Of a DNA stretch of 64,000 nt, positions 1-9,217 are shown piece by piece. The stretch comes from Marinomonas lutimaris (GTDB lineage Bacteria; Pseudomonadota; Gammaproteobacteria; Pseudomonadales; Marinomonadaceae): positions 1-64,000 of the forward strand of contig NZ_JAHLLW010000007.1 in assembly GCF_019426345.1 (NCBI RefSeq), in the 5' to 3' direction. Every line of letters begins with the position of its first letter. Position 1 is the first letter of the stretch. Both the position numbers and the translations under genes were made by a program. The notes beneath the pieces are model-generated. The model made no database searches, was not told the origin of the DNA, and worked only from the letters and a program-made list of their open reading frames with translations.

Positions 1-21
1 GATAATCAAATGTGTCTTGAG

Positions 22-1083
22 TTATTTGCATAGTTTATCGACCCCAGATAAAGACACTAGATCTGCCTTATTACCAGACATTGTATATAGCTCTCTAGCG
101 CCTTTCCCGGCGGCATAGCTGCCAATGGCTGCAGCGCTACCCAGTACTAATATGGTGGCCCAGCCCACAGGTGTGGTAATCAAAAATGTTGCAAGCGCAT
201 AACCTGTACCAGCGCTCACTAAACTGCCTGCAACAGTTTCCACAAAAATCTCGTTTTTCTCTTGTCGGGATTGGGCGGTTGCGATGTTATAGCACCCCAT
301 GCCAACGCCGGCAGCGGTCAATACCACCCCGCCATGAGTAGCGAGTTTAGATAATCTACCCAAACGATCTAAGTGGTTGGTGACATTGGCTGTGGCGGGG
401 ATGGCTTTAGAGCGAGAAATCTGTAGGGCTTGTCTTGCTGTTTGTCCTTTTAGCAACACTTTTTCAAATGGGCCAAGACGCTGAGCAAACGCTTTTAGGG
501 CTTTTTGTCTGCGGTAATCATATTGCCCTTTGGTTAGGGTGCCTTTCTTGTATTGGTTATACAGTCTTTCTACTTCTTGAATCAGGGCAGTATTTTGCTG
601 GTTAACTAAGCCCCCCATAGAATTTAGCGCCGCTCCTGAGCTGGTCGCTAAGATATCATAATTATCCTGTAGCCAAGATAAAGCCCAAAGCATTTCTTGT
701 TCTTGAGTATCTATTGGTATGTGCATTTTATATTTGTCTAAACCGTCTCCCAATGTTGGGTGGAACTGGTTACTTCTATTACTGAATTCAGCGAGAACTT
801 TTTTATTTTCATCTGATGCTAAGCACATGCCAACCGAGTTAGGTGTCATTGGCATAAGGCGAATAACTTGTTTAGGTTGGAGTAAGTTTGGATTAGTTAT
901 TTGCTTATTATGATATGAAACAAGCGCTAGAGCAGATTTGTAACGGTCGCTACCGTAAGTTACATCGTAAAAATTAGAGATAATCTGACTTAACGTGTCT
1001 CCTTGCTTAACTGTATATATCACAGGCTTGAAAAGCGGGCTAACAGGAGATAGTGAGGCATTGAAACTATCAAAATCCGACAT
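22..1083 (-). CDS. LysM-domain protein with glycine-rich hydrophobic C-terminus
   Basis: 353 aa. Residues about 22-77 form a LysM module (TVKQGDTLSQI start, ending in QVIRLMP), which in known families binds peptidoglycan or chitin-like glycans. There is no signal peptide. The C-terminal part has two long glycine/alanine-rich hydrophobic stretches (about 251-270 and 284-327) resembling glycine-zipper or pore-like segments. I chose the ATG at 1083 over an in-frame start at 1131 because AAGGA lies 8 nt before it. The middle (100-245) is helical and charged and I do not recognise it. A membrane-active effector or an envelope protein are both possible; function is not established. The gene stops 21 nt from the window edge, so any downstream partner is out of view. 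Confidence 0.75.
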   Translation of the reverse strand: MSDFDSFNASLSPVSPLFKPVIYTVKQGDTLSQIISNFYDVTYGSDRYKSALALVSYHNKQITNPNLLQPKQVIRLMPMTPNSVGMCLASDENKKVLAEFSNRSNQFHPTLGDGLDKYKMHIPIDTQEQEMLWALSWLQDNYDILATSSGAALNSMGGLVNQQNTALIQEVERLYNQYKKGTLTKGQYDYRRQKALKAFAQRLGPFEKVLLKGQTARQALQISRSKAIPATANVTNHLDRLGRLSKLATHGGVVLTAAGVGMGCYNIATAQSRQEKNEIFVETVAGSLVSAGTGYALATFLITTPVGWATILVLGSAAAIGSYAAGKGARELYTMSGNKADLVSLSGVDKLCK

Positions 1084-1270
1084 ACATAAGTCCTTTATAT
1101 TTTTTGGGGAAATACTTTTCCAAATAATCAAAATCTGTTGATATTTGTTAGCAATTCTATCCTAGAAACCACTTACGGGGCAAATGGACTTCCTAGGCTA
1201 ACTAACTACAGGTATTGTTCTTTAAGGTTGTAAAAAATGGTATTCATATCTTGATTGATGAGCGCCCAGT

Positions 1271-1286
1271 GGCACGTCTTCGTGCC
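1271..1286 (-). repeat. Short hairpin downstream of dabA
   Basis: A perfect 6-bp stem (GGCACG/CGTGCC) with a 4-nt loop lies 18 nt past the dabA stop. No U-tract follows on the minus strand, so it is a weak or factor-dependent terminator at best. Confidence 0.3.
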
Positions 1287-1304
1287 GCTGTAGCTTGAGG
1301 TCTC

Positions 1305-3740
1305 TTATCCTTGTGCTTGCCATTGTTGTTGGTAAAAACGCTCAACTTTGTCACCCTCCCATTGAAACAAATACAGCCAGCCGTTATCGATCAATTGCCT
1401 GACAATGTCATGCTTTGCAGCGATTTTCTCGATCTCGGCTTTTGGGGCGGCAATGTAGACCGCAAGTCGGACCGGCGTGTGCATCCACTTCTCACCATTG
1501 CTTAGTGATTGCATAGACAAGCCTATGCGCAAGTCCCCACCGTTACCTTCAAATACACCAATGTTGCCACCCACGGCATTATGCAGCACTTTATTACCGC
1601 AGCCGAATTTGAAGTTATCGGTTACCGATAGGTTGTATTGCATGTTGATCCAGTGAGTCACCAGCATGGGCGCCGTTAAAATGCGTTCTAAGATGCTGAA
1701 ATCGGGGTCATTGTGTTGATCATAGTCGTGCAGAAAACTGCGGCCTTGTAAGTCAAGGTGTCGAGTCTGCCGGCGTGGCGCGATGATAAAGGAATGGTTA
1801 TTGGCGAGTCCCCATTCTGGGTTCACTTGTGACCAGTCATTGGCGCGTTTGGTAAAGGCCTTTGAACGTTGTTGGTCTGAAACATCCAGCAAGGAGGTAT
1901 CTAATTTTGCAGCGCGTTCTTGCTGAGCGAGATATTGCGCTTTTTCAAACCACTCGGTCATTTTGCTGTTGGTGCTTGTGGAGCCTTCTGTGGTATCAAA
2001 GCAAGTTAATTGATCTGTGGTGGTGTTATGCAACGCAGGGACAAATTGCGTGTCACTAGGAATCTTCATCCCCATGTCGTTTAGTAAGGCGCGTACCTTG
2101 TCATCATTTAATAGTGAAGCCAACACTCTCACGTTAACTTCGCCACTTTGGCCGCCGCAAGCGCCACATTCTAGCCCTGCTGCATGAAGGTTGTTGCTAG
2201 TATGGCTACCGTGACCAACGAGCATGACGATAGGCGCGTAAGTTGTTAGCTTGATGGTGTCTAAAATCCCCTTTGCCAAATTGGCTTTATCTTGGTCGGT
2301 TAAAGCCACGCCTTGTTGAGTCAATTGCCAAGCAGTATTGGGTGCTAAACGATTGGCTGGGTGTTCTTGTCGCTTGGAGAAGAGAGTTTGTTTGAACATT
2401 TTAAAGGCGTACCACCAACCCATGGATTCCACCATGGAAAACGATGCAGGCGCAGCGTGCCCCCAACGATGCCAGCGAGCTTCTTTTTGCTGGTGGTGAA
2501 CGTGATTTTTATCACTTTTACATTCGGTTGCAGTGATGGAGGCTTGCAGCAAACCAGGAAGCTGCGGACGTTCATAGTGGCTGTCTTGCGCTTTGTATTC
2601 GATAGGTAAGCCAAAGAAGCCGGCAAAGCCAAGGGTCTGAATCGTATCGGATTGTTTTTCCAGCGCGCGGCGAAACACTTCAGAACGAACGTCGATGCAG
2701 AAAATCGCTTGGAGTTCAGGTCTAGTTGAAAGTGCTGGAACAGGTTGTTCCGTTGTTAGTGTTTTATGTAGGTTTTTTTGTTCACTGTATTCCAGTGCCA
2801 AAGCCCATACTTTAGGCGTTAATAAAGCGTCTTGATGGGCTTGAATTAATAGTGGAATGGCGTTTTTTTGTGCTGACCATTTTGTTTCTATCGAGGCGTG
2901 TAATGCTATCGATGTGTGTTTTAGGTAACGCCAAACAACCAACTCCCAGGCCATTTTGATGGCAAGTAAAGACTCTACATGGTTTTCTTTTGCTAAGTTT
3001 TCGTTGTTATCTCCTTTGGACCAATTCAGGTAAGCCAAGTAGCTGCTCCAACCATTAATATCCAGCAATAACGCTTGGGCATAGAAGTGCAGCGCTTGAT
3101 CGTCCAAGGCTAATTCTTCGATAGCGAGGGCAAACAAGGCTTCTTTATCGCTGGGTAAGTGATGAAAGAAATCGATTAGCTTGGATTCGGCCATGATAAT
3201 ACTTAGGCCTTTGTCTTCATTAGTGACTTCTAGCCAATGGCTGTAAAGATCGAGTTCGCTGTCGATGTTTTGTTGTCTCAGAGTGGGGCTTTGCTGTTGA
3301 TAATGGGCCGCGCAAAACTGGCTTACTTGGTGAGTGATTTCGTCGTGCCAAGACATTTTATGGGCGGAGCGTTGTTGATCTGCAAGATCAGCAATATTGC
3401 GCCATGGAGAAGGCTGCTTATTTGGATTGGATAGATGCTCAAGTAAGTCTTTCGGCGCTAAGTTGATCTCATATTGTCTTGCCGCTCTGACAAGGCAATC
3501 TTGTGAAATCCGCCCTTCATCAAACCAGGCTCGATAAGAAGAAATGGGTAGGTAGGTTTTTATGCCCGCCAAGGCAGATAATTCATCTGAGGTTTCATCA
3601 AAGGGTTTATTTACCAATGACCAGAGCGGATTCACCGCGATCAGTTTATCCAGCGGCCAGTGGGGCGCGATGGTTCTGGCCGCATCAAGCAATAGGTCTT
3701 TTTGCAGCATGCTTAACGTATTTGTGGCCTTGATAGTCAT
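1305..3740 (-). CDS. dabA: DabA, inorganic carbon transporter subunit (UPF0753/DUF2309)
   Basis: 811 aa, full length for the family. DabA is a beta-carbonic-anhydrase-like zinc subunit that works with the membrane protein DabB to accumulate bicarbonate using a cation gradient. The putative zinc site is visible: C348 and D350 in CIDVRSE, H510 in GHGSH, and C525 in GLECGACGG. ATG at 3740 has AGGAG 6 nt upstream. It starts 9 nt after the dabB stop, so the two form a dabBA operon. The protein is soluble, with no signal peptide or membrane segment, as expected for a subunit bound to DabB on the cytoplasmic face. Confidence 0.93.
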   Translation of the reverse strand: MTIKATNTLSMLQKDLLLDAARTIAPHWPLDKLIAVNPLWSLVNKPFDETSDELSALAGIKTYLPISSYRAWFDEGRISQDCLVRAARQYEINLAPKDLLEHLSNPNKQPSPWRNIADLADQQRSAHKMSWHDEITHQVSQFCAAHYQQQSPTLRQQNIDSELDLYSHWLEVTNEDKGLSIIMAESKLIDFFHHLPSDKEALFALAIEELALDDQALHFYAQALLLDINGWSSYLAYLNWSKGDNNENLAKENHVESLLAIKMAWELVVWRYLKHTSIALHASIETKWSAQKNAIPLLIQAHQDALLTPKVWALALEYSEQKNLHKTLTTEQPVPALSTRPELQAIFCIDVRSEVFRRALEKQSDTIQTLGFAGFFGLPIEYKAQDSHYERPQLPGLLQASITATECKSDKNHVHHQQKEARWHRWGHAAPASFSMVESMGWWYAFKMFKQTLFSKRQEHPANRLAPNTAWQLTQQGVALTDQDKANLAKGILDTIKLTTYAPIVMLVGHGSHTSNNLHAAGLECGACGGQSGEVNVRVLASLLNDDKVRALLNDMGMKIPSDTQFVPALHNTTTDQLTCFDTTEGSTSTNSKMTEWFEKAQYLAQQERAAKLDTSLLDVSDQQRSKAFTKRANDWSQVNPEWGLANNHSFIIAPRRQTRHLDLQGRSFLHDYDQHNDPDFSILERILTAPMLVTHWINMQYNLSVTDNFKFGCGNKVLHNAVGGNIGVFEGNGGDLRIGLSMQSLSNGEKWMHTPVRLAVYIAAPKAEIEKIAAKHDIVRQLIDNGWLYLFQWEGDKVERFYQQQWQAQG

Positions 3741-3749
3741 GCGATTCTC

Positions 3750-5372
3750 CTAAGGTTTTAGCGACGGTTGATTATTGGTTGTTTCGTGATGCTGTTGCTT
3801 GGTTCTAGCGGGTAAAGTGACTGGCCAGAATTTCAGCACCAGACGTGTTAGCCATTCATCCAGATAAAGCCCTGCGAACAATGCGATTGATAAGCGACGA
3901 ACAGCACGCCAGCGTACTTGATAATGCAATAGCGCACTCAAGAGGAAGAGCAGGCTAAATAAAACCATGGCCCAGATATCGGCTAGGGAAAAAGCCTGAA
4001 CCGTATGGGTTGAATAGGTCGGCAATGCGTAGTGCGTGGCGTACTTTAATGCGGCATAAATCACACACAAAAACACGCCCATCGCGAAGGTGTAAACAAC
4101 CGAAGGCGAGTGCTCGCACGTGCGCCATTGTACGATAAGGACAGTGAGCGCGAGAGCAAATAACCACCAAGTACTAAACGCGCTGTCGAAGCCAAATAAG
4201 ATTCGCACAATCACCACAATCGCAGTACTTAAACCAAGGGCAAGTAGCCAAGTTTGCGCGTTAGGCACGACGGCTTTGTTCGTCGGTGAAGACTGAGTAT
4301 TGTTTTTTGCCGCGCTAGAAAGGCGCAATCTAATGGCGTCATTCACCGCGTTGCCGGAGTTGAGGAATGAGTAGGCTTTGTAAAACGAATGGGCGAGCAA
4401 ATGCAGCAAGACTAATTCGTACAAACCTAAGGCGAACTCTAACAGCATCAGACCCATCTGAGCACAAGTAGACCAAGCAAGGCGAACTTTTACGCTGATT
4501 CTAGTGGTCATTATCAAAGCACTGGCGAGCGTCGAAATCCCTGCCACAACCAATAACAACCAGATTGCGACAGAACTTTGCGCAACCACTGGCGTAAACA
4601 AAAGCAGTAGATAGCCACCTAAGTTAATCACGCCGGCGTGCAACAAGGCGCTAACGGTGGTTGGTGATTCTACTACTTGTATTAACCAACCATGGAACGG
4701 CAATTGAGCGCATTTGATTAATGCTGCCAGTGCGATCAAACAGGCCGCCACTTGCTCTTGCCAGTGTAATGCTAAGCCGGCGCTAGATTGGGCAACAGCG
4801 GTATCGATAATGGTGTTGATGTATAGACTGTCGTATTGCTGGTAAAGCAAGGCAAAGGCGGCAAACAAAGACAGTTCGGCAACACGTGCCAGCATGAACT
4901 TTTTGTGCGCCGCTAGAATGGCTCGGGGACGATCCGCATAAAAGGTTAATAAGTTGTTGAGTGACAAACTAATGCCTAACCAACCTAGCCAAAAAATCAC
5001 CAAATGGTTGGTGGTGACTGTGATAGCTACAGAGGCTAAGGTAAACATCAACCAACGATAGTAACGATTCAGATTAGCCTGTCCTGCCATGTAGTTACGG
5101 GAAAAACTGATCAACACCCAGCCCATAACGGTCACGAGGCCAAGCATGATCTGATTGAGTGCCGTGTGGCGAATCAAGATAGAGGATTGCCAAGCATCGG
5201 TGAAAAAGTAACTGACCGGAAAGGTAGCAAGAAAGATAATCAGCAAGACAAAGCTTAATCGAGACGCTTTTTGAGCCACGTATTTGGTTTTCTCACGGCC
5301 GAGATACCAGCCGCCAAAAAACAGCGTAAAGGGAATGAAAATCGGTAAGAAACTTAACACGACTAAGGACAT
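3750..5372 (-). CDS. dabB: DabB, membrane subunit of inorganic carbon transporter (NuoL/MrpA-like)
   Basis: 540 aa, about a dozen hydrophobic segments, related to the proton-translocating NuoL/MrpA family (for example HAGVINLGG in a central helix). Such proteins are often annotated as NADH dehydrogenase subunit 5, but pairing with dabA immediately downstream identifies it as the cation-coupled half of the DAB inorganic carbon pump. I start at ATG 5372; an in-frame TTG lies 6 nt upstream at 5378. The ribosome site is weak (TAGG). It is transcribed divergently from a LysR-type gene 124 bp away, the likely regulator. Confidence 0.9.
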   Translation of the reverse strand: MSLVVLSFLPIFIPFTLFFGGWYLGREKTKYVAQKASRLSFVLLIIFLATFPVSYFFTDAWQSSILIRHTALNQIMLGLVTVMGWVLISFSRNYMAGQANLNRYYRWLMFTLASVAITVTTNHLVIFWLGWLGISLSLNNLLTFYADRPRAILAAHKKFMLARVAELSLFAAFALLYQQYDSLYINTIIDTAVAQSSAGLALHWQEQVAACLIALAALIKCAQLPFHGWLIQVVESPTTVSALLHAGVINLGGYLLLLFTPVVAQSSVAIWLLLVVAGISTLASALIMTTRISVKVRLAWSTCAQMGLMLLEFALGLYELVLLHLLAHSFYKAYSFLNSGNAVNDAIRLRLSSAAKNNTQSSPTNKAVVPNAQTWLLALGLSTAIVVIVRILFGFDSAFSTWWLFALALTVLIVQWRTCEHSPSVVYTFAMGVFLCVIYAALKYATHYALPTYSTHTVQAFSLADIWAMVLFSLLFLLSALLHYQVRWRAVRRLSIALFAGLYLDEWLTRLVLKFWPVTLPARTKQQHHETTNNQPSLKP

Positions 5373-5496
5373 ACACAACCTACGTTTATGGGATTTAATA
5401 AATTGGGGCGATTATGAAGGCTTTATTTAGTTAATAAAAATACATATATTGTTATAAAACGTTCACTTTATATTATGTATCTGTAGGTACTTTTTT
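5373..5496. promoter_or_regulatory. Divergent dabB/LysR promoter region
   Basis: Very AT-rich 124-bp spacer between dabB and the LysR gene. On the plus strand TTGTTA (5449-5454), 16 nt, TATTAT (5471-5476) is a possible sigma70 promoter for the regulator. LysR proteins commonly bind such divergent spacers, but I cannot pick a specific T-N11-A box with confidence. Confidence 0.4.
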
Positions 5497-6402
5497 ATGG
5501 CACGACTGAATTACCACCATTTGTATTATTTTTGGCGAGTCGCTAGGAGCCCAAGCCTGACGGAAGCGGCGGAAACCTTGCATATCTCTCAGTCTGCTCT
5601 GTCGGCGCAGATCAAGCAGCTGGAGCAGAGCTTAGATGTGGCATTGTTTATTCGCCAAGGGCGTAAGCTGGTACTGACCGATGTTGGGCGTCGGGTGTTG
5701 GCTTATGCGCAAGATATTTTTAATACCGGTGAAGAGTTAGAGAAGTTTATCCAGAAAGACAGCGCCACGCAGGTTCAGCATATTACCATCGGCGTGCAGA
5801 GTAATTTGTCGAGGAATTTTATCGAGAGCTTTATTGCGCCTTTGTTAAAAAGCGAGAACGTGGATTTTTCGCTTTCATCAAGAGGCATGACGGATTTGCT
5901 CAATGGACTCGTCAATCATGAATTAGATTTGGCGCTGACCAATCGTGCTATTTTGAGCGAAGGTCATGATACGACATGGCGAAATCAGTTGGTTGCTAGA
6001 CAAGCTGTGGCGATTGTTGGGCCCTATGGCAAAAAGCCCGAGACGCCTTTTCCACAAGGCTATGAAGACAAGAAATGGGTGGTGCCAGGAAAAAATACCG
6101 ATATTCGTTCGTCATTCGAGTCCTTTTGTGCCACTCATCAATACCAGCCAGATATCAAGGCGGAAGTGGACGATATGGCGATGTTACGATTATTAGCAAG
6201 GGACAGTGGTTATTTATCTGTATTGCCGCCTGTGGTGGTAAAAGATGAGATTCAATCGAAAGTGCTACAGGACTATGAAAGCATTCCTCAAGCGTTTGAA
6301 AACTTCTATGCCATTACTATGCCGCGAAAATTTACTTCGCAGCCTGTTCTAGATTTGATTAAGATCGCGATTCATCAGTATTCTGTCGATCATTCACTTT
6401 AA
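5497..6402 (+). CDS. LysR-family transcriptional regulator, NhaR-like
   Basis: 301 aa. The N-terminal winged helix (about 1-65) carries a helix-turn-helix in SLTEAAETLHISQSALS, followed by a substrate-binding-like effector domain (about 90-295). The opening NYHHLYYFWRVA matches the NhaR branch of the LysR family, whose E. coli member senses sodium and activates nhaA. TAGG lies about 9 nt before the ATG. Its divergent position beside dabBA suggests it controls that operon; a NhaR-type sensor would fit a cation-coupled pump. The ligand and target are inferences. Confidence 0.85.
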   Translation: MARLNYHHLYYFWRVARSPSLTEAAETLHISQSALSAQIKQLEQSLDVALFIRQGRKLVLTDVGRRVLAYAQDIFNTGEELEKFIQKDSATQVQHITIGVQSNLSRNFIESFIAPLLKSENVDFSLSSRGMTDLLNGLVNHELDLALTNRAILSEGHDTTWRNQLVARQAVAIVGPYGKKPETPFPQGYEDKKWVVPGKNTDIRSSFESFCATHQYQPDIKAEVDDMAMLRLLARDSGYLSVLPPVVVKDEIQSKVLQDYESIPQAFENFYAITMPRKFTSQPVLDLIKIAIHQYSVDHSL

Positions 6403-6468
6403 GTGTTTTGAAGGGGCAATCTGAAAGCCCCCATACTTAAAAAGGGAATAGCAAAAAGGAAATAGCAC

Positions 6469-7614
6469 ATGACTCCTTTGCAAGTCTATCAGACTCGTCT
6501 AAAGCAGAACGAAGTGACGTTTGATGAGAACCAGCAGCCCGCGTTAAATGAGTTAGAACGTGTTTATCAATTGTTACTGTCGAACCTATCAAATGGCGAC
6601 GCGTTAGAATCAATCAAAGGGGTTTATCTTTGGGGCGATGTGGGTCGTGGTAAGACGTTTTTGATGGATTTGTTTTACGACTGTTTGCCTGATGGAATGG
6701 CGTTAAGACTGCATTTTCATCATTTTATGGCGCGTTTACACCGAGAGTTGAATCTTGCCTTCGGCCAGAAAAATCCCTTAAAAAGCATTGCGAAACGCTT
6801 GGCATCAGAATGCCGCGTGCTGTGTTTTGACGAGTTTTTTGTCTCTGATATTGGCGATGCGATGTTGCTGAGGGGGGTGGTTGAAGCCTTGTTTGAAGAA
6901 GGAGTGGTGCTGGTAGCAACATCGAATATTGCGGTGGAAAACTTGTTTCAAAATCAGTTACAAAAAGAACGCTTCGCTCCAGCTATTGCCTTGTTGCAAG
7001 CGCACTTGAATAGCATTCATCTTGGTGGCGAAGAAGATCACCGACTACGTCATACAGGCTTTTCGCCGATTTATTTTGTTAAACATGAGCAAGATATGTC
7101 GGCTTTGTTTAAGCAGCTTGGGCAAGGGGAAGTGAGCCAGCAGCCGCTGCAAATCTGTCGTCGTGCGATTAAGGTGATTGAGTCGGCAGATAATATTGCT
7201 TGGTTTGATTTTTATGCTTTGTGTGATGGCCCAAGGTCGTCGTTAGATTACATTGAACTGGCGCGAACTTATCCGATGATAATGCTGACAGGCATTCCTG
7301 AACTAAGCAGTGAGCCTTTCGAACACATCAAGGCTCGTGGCACAGAAGACGGCGCTATTGGCTCAGGTCAGACCGGTGATCGTGCGGTGTCATTGGGTGT
7401 GAATGACGATGCCGTACGTCGTTTTATTAGTCTGGTGGATGAATGTTATGACCATCAGGTGGTTTTATTATTAAACGCTGATGTACCTTTGGATAACTTG
7501 TATTTAAACGGTTCATTGTTGTTTGAGTTTCGCCGCACTTATAGTCGTTTAATTGAAATGAAATCCCATTACTATCAAGCGTTGCGAATAGGCATTGCGG
7601 GCAAGCTTTATTGA
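6469..7614 (+). CDS. zapE: Cell division protein ZapE (AFG1-like ATPase)
   Basis: 381 aa, the usual size. P-loop NTPase of the AFG1/LACE1 family: Walker A GDVGRGKT at 56-63, Walker B VLCFDE at 117-122. In E. coli ZapE binds FtsZ at the constricting ring and is needed under low oxygen or at high temperature. AAGGA precedes the ATG by 8 nt. It follows the LysR gene by 66 nt on the same strand and may have its own promoter; the two jobs look unrelated. Confidence 0.92.
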   Translation: MTPLQVYQTRLKQNEVTFDENQQPALNELERVYQLLLSNLSNGDALESIKGVYLWGDVGRGKTFLMDLFYDCLPDGMALRLHFHHFMARLHRELNLAFGQKNPLKSIAKRLASECRVLCFDEFFVSDIGDAMLLRGVVEALFEEGVVLVATSNIAVENLFQNQLQKERFAPAIALLQAHLNSIHLGGEEDHRLRHTGFSPIYFVKHEQDMSALFKQLGQGEVSQQPLQICRRAIKVIESADNIAWFDFYALCDGPRSSLDYIELARTYPMIMLTGIPELSSEPFEHIKARGTEDGAIGSGQTGDRAVSLGVNDDAVRRFISLVDECYDHQVVLLLNADVPLDNLYLNGSLLFEFRRTYSRLIEMKSHYYQALRIGIAGKLY

Positions 7615-7747
7615 CCAAATAGACGGGTTAAATGGTTGATTTCATTCTGACTATTTTTGCTAAGTTTTTCGTAAAAGCTTGATAAAACCAGAATCCGCGA
7701 CCACTATATTTAAAGACATTAATAAAATGACAATAAGGAGGGCGATC

Positions 7748-9121
7748 ATGCAGTATGAAGATCGCGTTGATGCGTTAGTCGCACCGAAAGGTTCGTTAGA
7801 AATGTTGTCTCAAGATGAGATTTCTCGTTTGTCAGAAGAAACAGGTCCGCTTCATGACCTATTCCACCGTTGCGCCTTAGCTATTTTGAACTGCGGCAGC
7901 GATTCTGATGATCCGCAAGCAGCCATGGAAGAATTTAAAGATTTTGAAATCCGCATCGTACAACAAGAACGAGGCGTGAAACTGCAGCTGAAAAATGCAC
8001 CAGGCAGTGCCTTTGTCGACGGCAAGATGATTAGCAGTGTGCGCGAAATGTTATTTAGCGTATTGCGCGACATTATTTTCACTCAGCACGAATACATTCT
8101 TGCTCGTGGTTTAGAAAACGCCAGTTCAGACAAATTAACCAATGTGGTGTTTGAATTATTACGTAATGCCAATGTGTTCCGCCGTATTCAAAACCCAGAT
8201 ATGATTGTTTGTTGGGGCGGCCATTCTATTGCGCGTCACGAGTACGATTATACCAAGCGTGTAGGTCATGAACTGGGCTTACGTGAGTTAAATATTTGTA
8301 CCGGTTGTGGACCAGGGGCAATGAAAGGGCCGATGAAAGGTGCCGCTATTGCACATGCCAAACAGCGTATCAAAAATGGTGTGTATTTAGGTTTAACGGA
8401 ACCGGGCATTATTGCTGCTGAATCACCAAATCCTATCGTGAATCAGCTGGTTATCATGCCAGACATAGAGAAGCGTCTTGAAGCCTTTGTTCGTGCTGGA
8501 CATGGTATTGTTGTCTTCCCTGGTGGTGCCGGAACGGCAGAAGAGATTTTGTATATTTTGGGTATCTTATTACACCCGAAAAATGCTGATGTACCATTTC
8601 CTTTGGTATTTACTGGACCAAAAGAAAGTGCGGATTATTTTGAGCAAATACATGCCTTTATCGGTGATGTATTAGGGGCGCAAGCACAGAATAAATACCG
8701 CATCATCATTGAAGATGAAGTAGAAGTGGCGCGAGCCATGAAGCAGGGCATGGAAGAAGTTCGCCAATATCGTAAAGCTCATCAAGATGCGTTTTACTAC
8801 AATTGGAAACTGCATATTCCAGAAGAGTTTCAGTATCCGTTTGAACCCACTCATGAAAAAGTGCGTGAGTTGAATCTGCATTTCAATCAAGAAACGCATT
8901 TGCTTGCCGCGGATTTACGTCGTGCTTTTTCCTCTATCGTTGCCGGTAATGTGAAAGCGCAGGGCGTGGCCTACATCAAAGAATTTGGGCCATTCGAGAT
9001 TCATGGCGATAAAGCCTTGTTGGCCAAATTGGATGCCTTGTTACAAGCTTTTGTTCGTCAGCAACGGATGAAGTTGCCGGGCAGTGCTTATGTTCCTTGT
9101 TATAAAGTCATCACAGACTAA
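7748..9121 (+). CDS. ppnN: Pyrimidine/purine nucleotide 5'-monophosphate nucleosidase PpnN (LOG family)
   Basis: 457 aa from the ATG at 7748, which has AGGAGG 6 nt upstream; this matches the E. coli protein (454 aa) better than an upstream in-frame start at 7679. PpnN (YgdH) hydrolyses nucleoside monophosphates to free base and ribose 5-phosphate and is a (p)ppGpp target. The LOG/lysine-decarboxylase-like core is clear: GGHS near 157, GCGPGAMKG at 186-194, and PGGAGTAEE at 258-266, the last being the catalytic/nucleotide-binding signature. Transcription ends at a strong bidirectional terminator shared with glsA. Confidence 0.93.
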   Translation: MQYEDRVDALVAPKGSLEMLSQDEISRLSEETGPLHDLFHRCALAILNCGSDSDDPQAAMEEFKDFEIRIVQQERGVKLQLKNAPGSAFVDGKMISSVREMLFSVLRDIIFTQHEYILARGLENASSDKLTNVVFELLRNANVFRRIQNPDMIVCWGGHSIARHEYDYTKRVGHELGLRELNICTGCGPGAMKGPMKGAAIAHAKQRIKNGVYLGLTEPGIIAAESPNPIVNQLVIMPDIEKRLEAFVRAGHGIVVFPGGAGTAEEILYILGILLHPKNADVPFPLVFTGPKESADYFEQIHAFIGDVLGAQAQNKYRIIIEDEVEVARAMKQGMEEVRQYRKAHQDAFYYNWKLHIPEEFQYPFEPTHEKVRELNLHFNQETHLLAADLRRAFSSIVAGNVKAQGVAYIKEFGPFEIHGDKALLAKLDALLQAFVRQQRMKLPGSAYVPCYKVITD

Positions 9122-9172
9122 CTGGATGGCTACTGCGCTCGCCAAATACTTCGTTAAGTGCAGTGATACTAA

Positions 9173-9210
9173 AAAAGGGCTTCTCGTGAAGCCCTTTTCT
9201 GTTTTTTTTG
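9173..9210. terminator. Bidirectional terminator between ppnN and glsA
   Basis: An 11-bp perfect stem (AAAAGGGCTTC/GAAGCCCTTTT) with a TCGT loop, flanked by A- and T-tracts on both sides. It serves the convergent ppnN (+) and glsA (-). Confidence 0.9.
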
Positions 9211-9217
9211 GTTAAGC

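Noticed and set aside
2345..2632. Antisense frames within dabA, also at 1862-2059 and 3503-3753
   Set aside because: They overlap a clear DabA reading frame with conserved zinc residues and have no recognisable domain.
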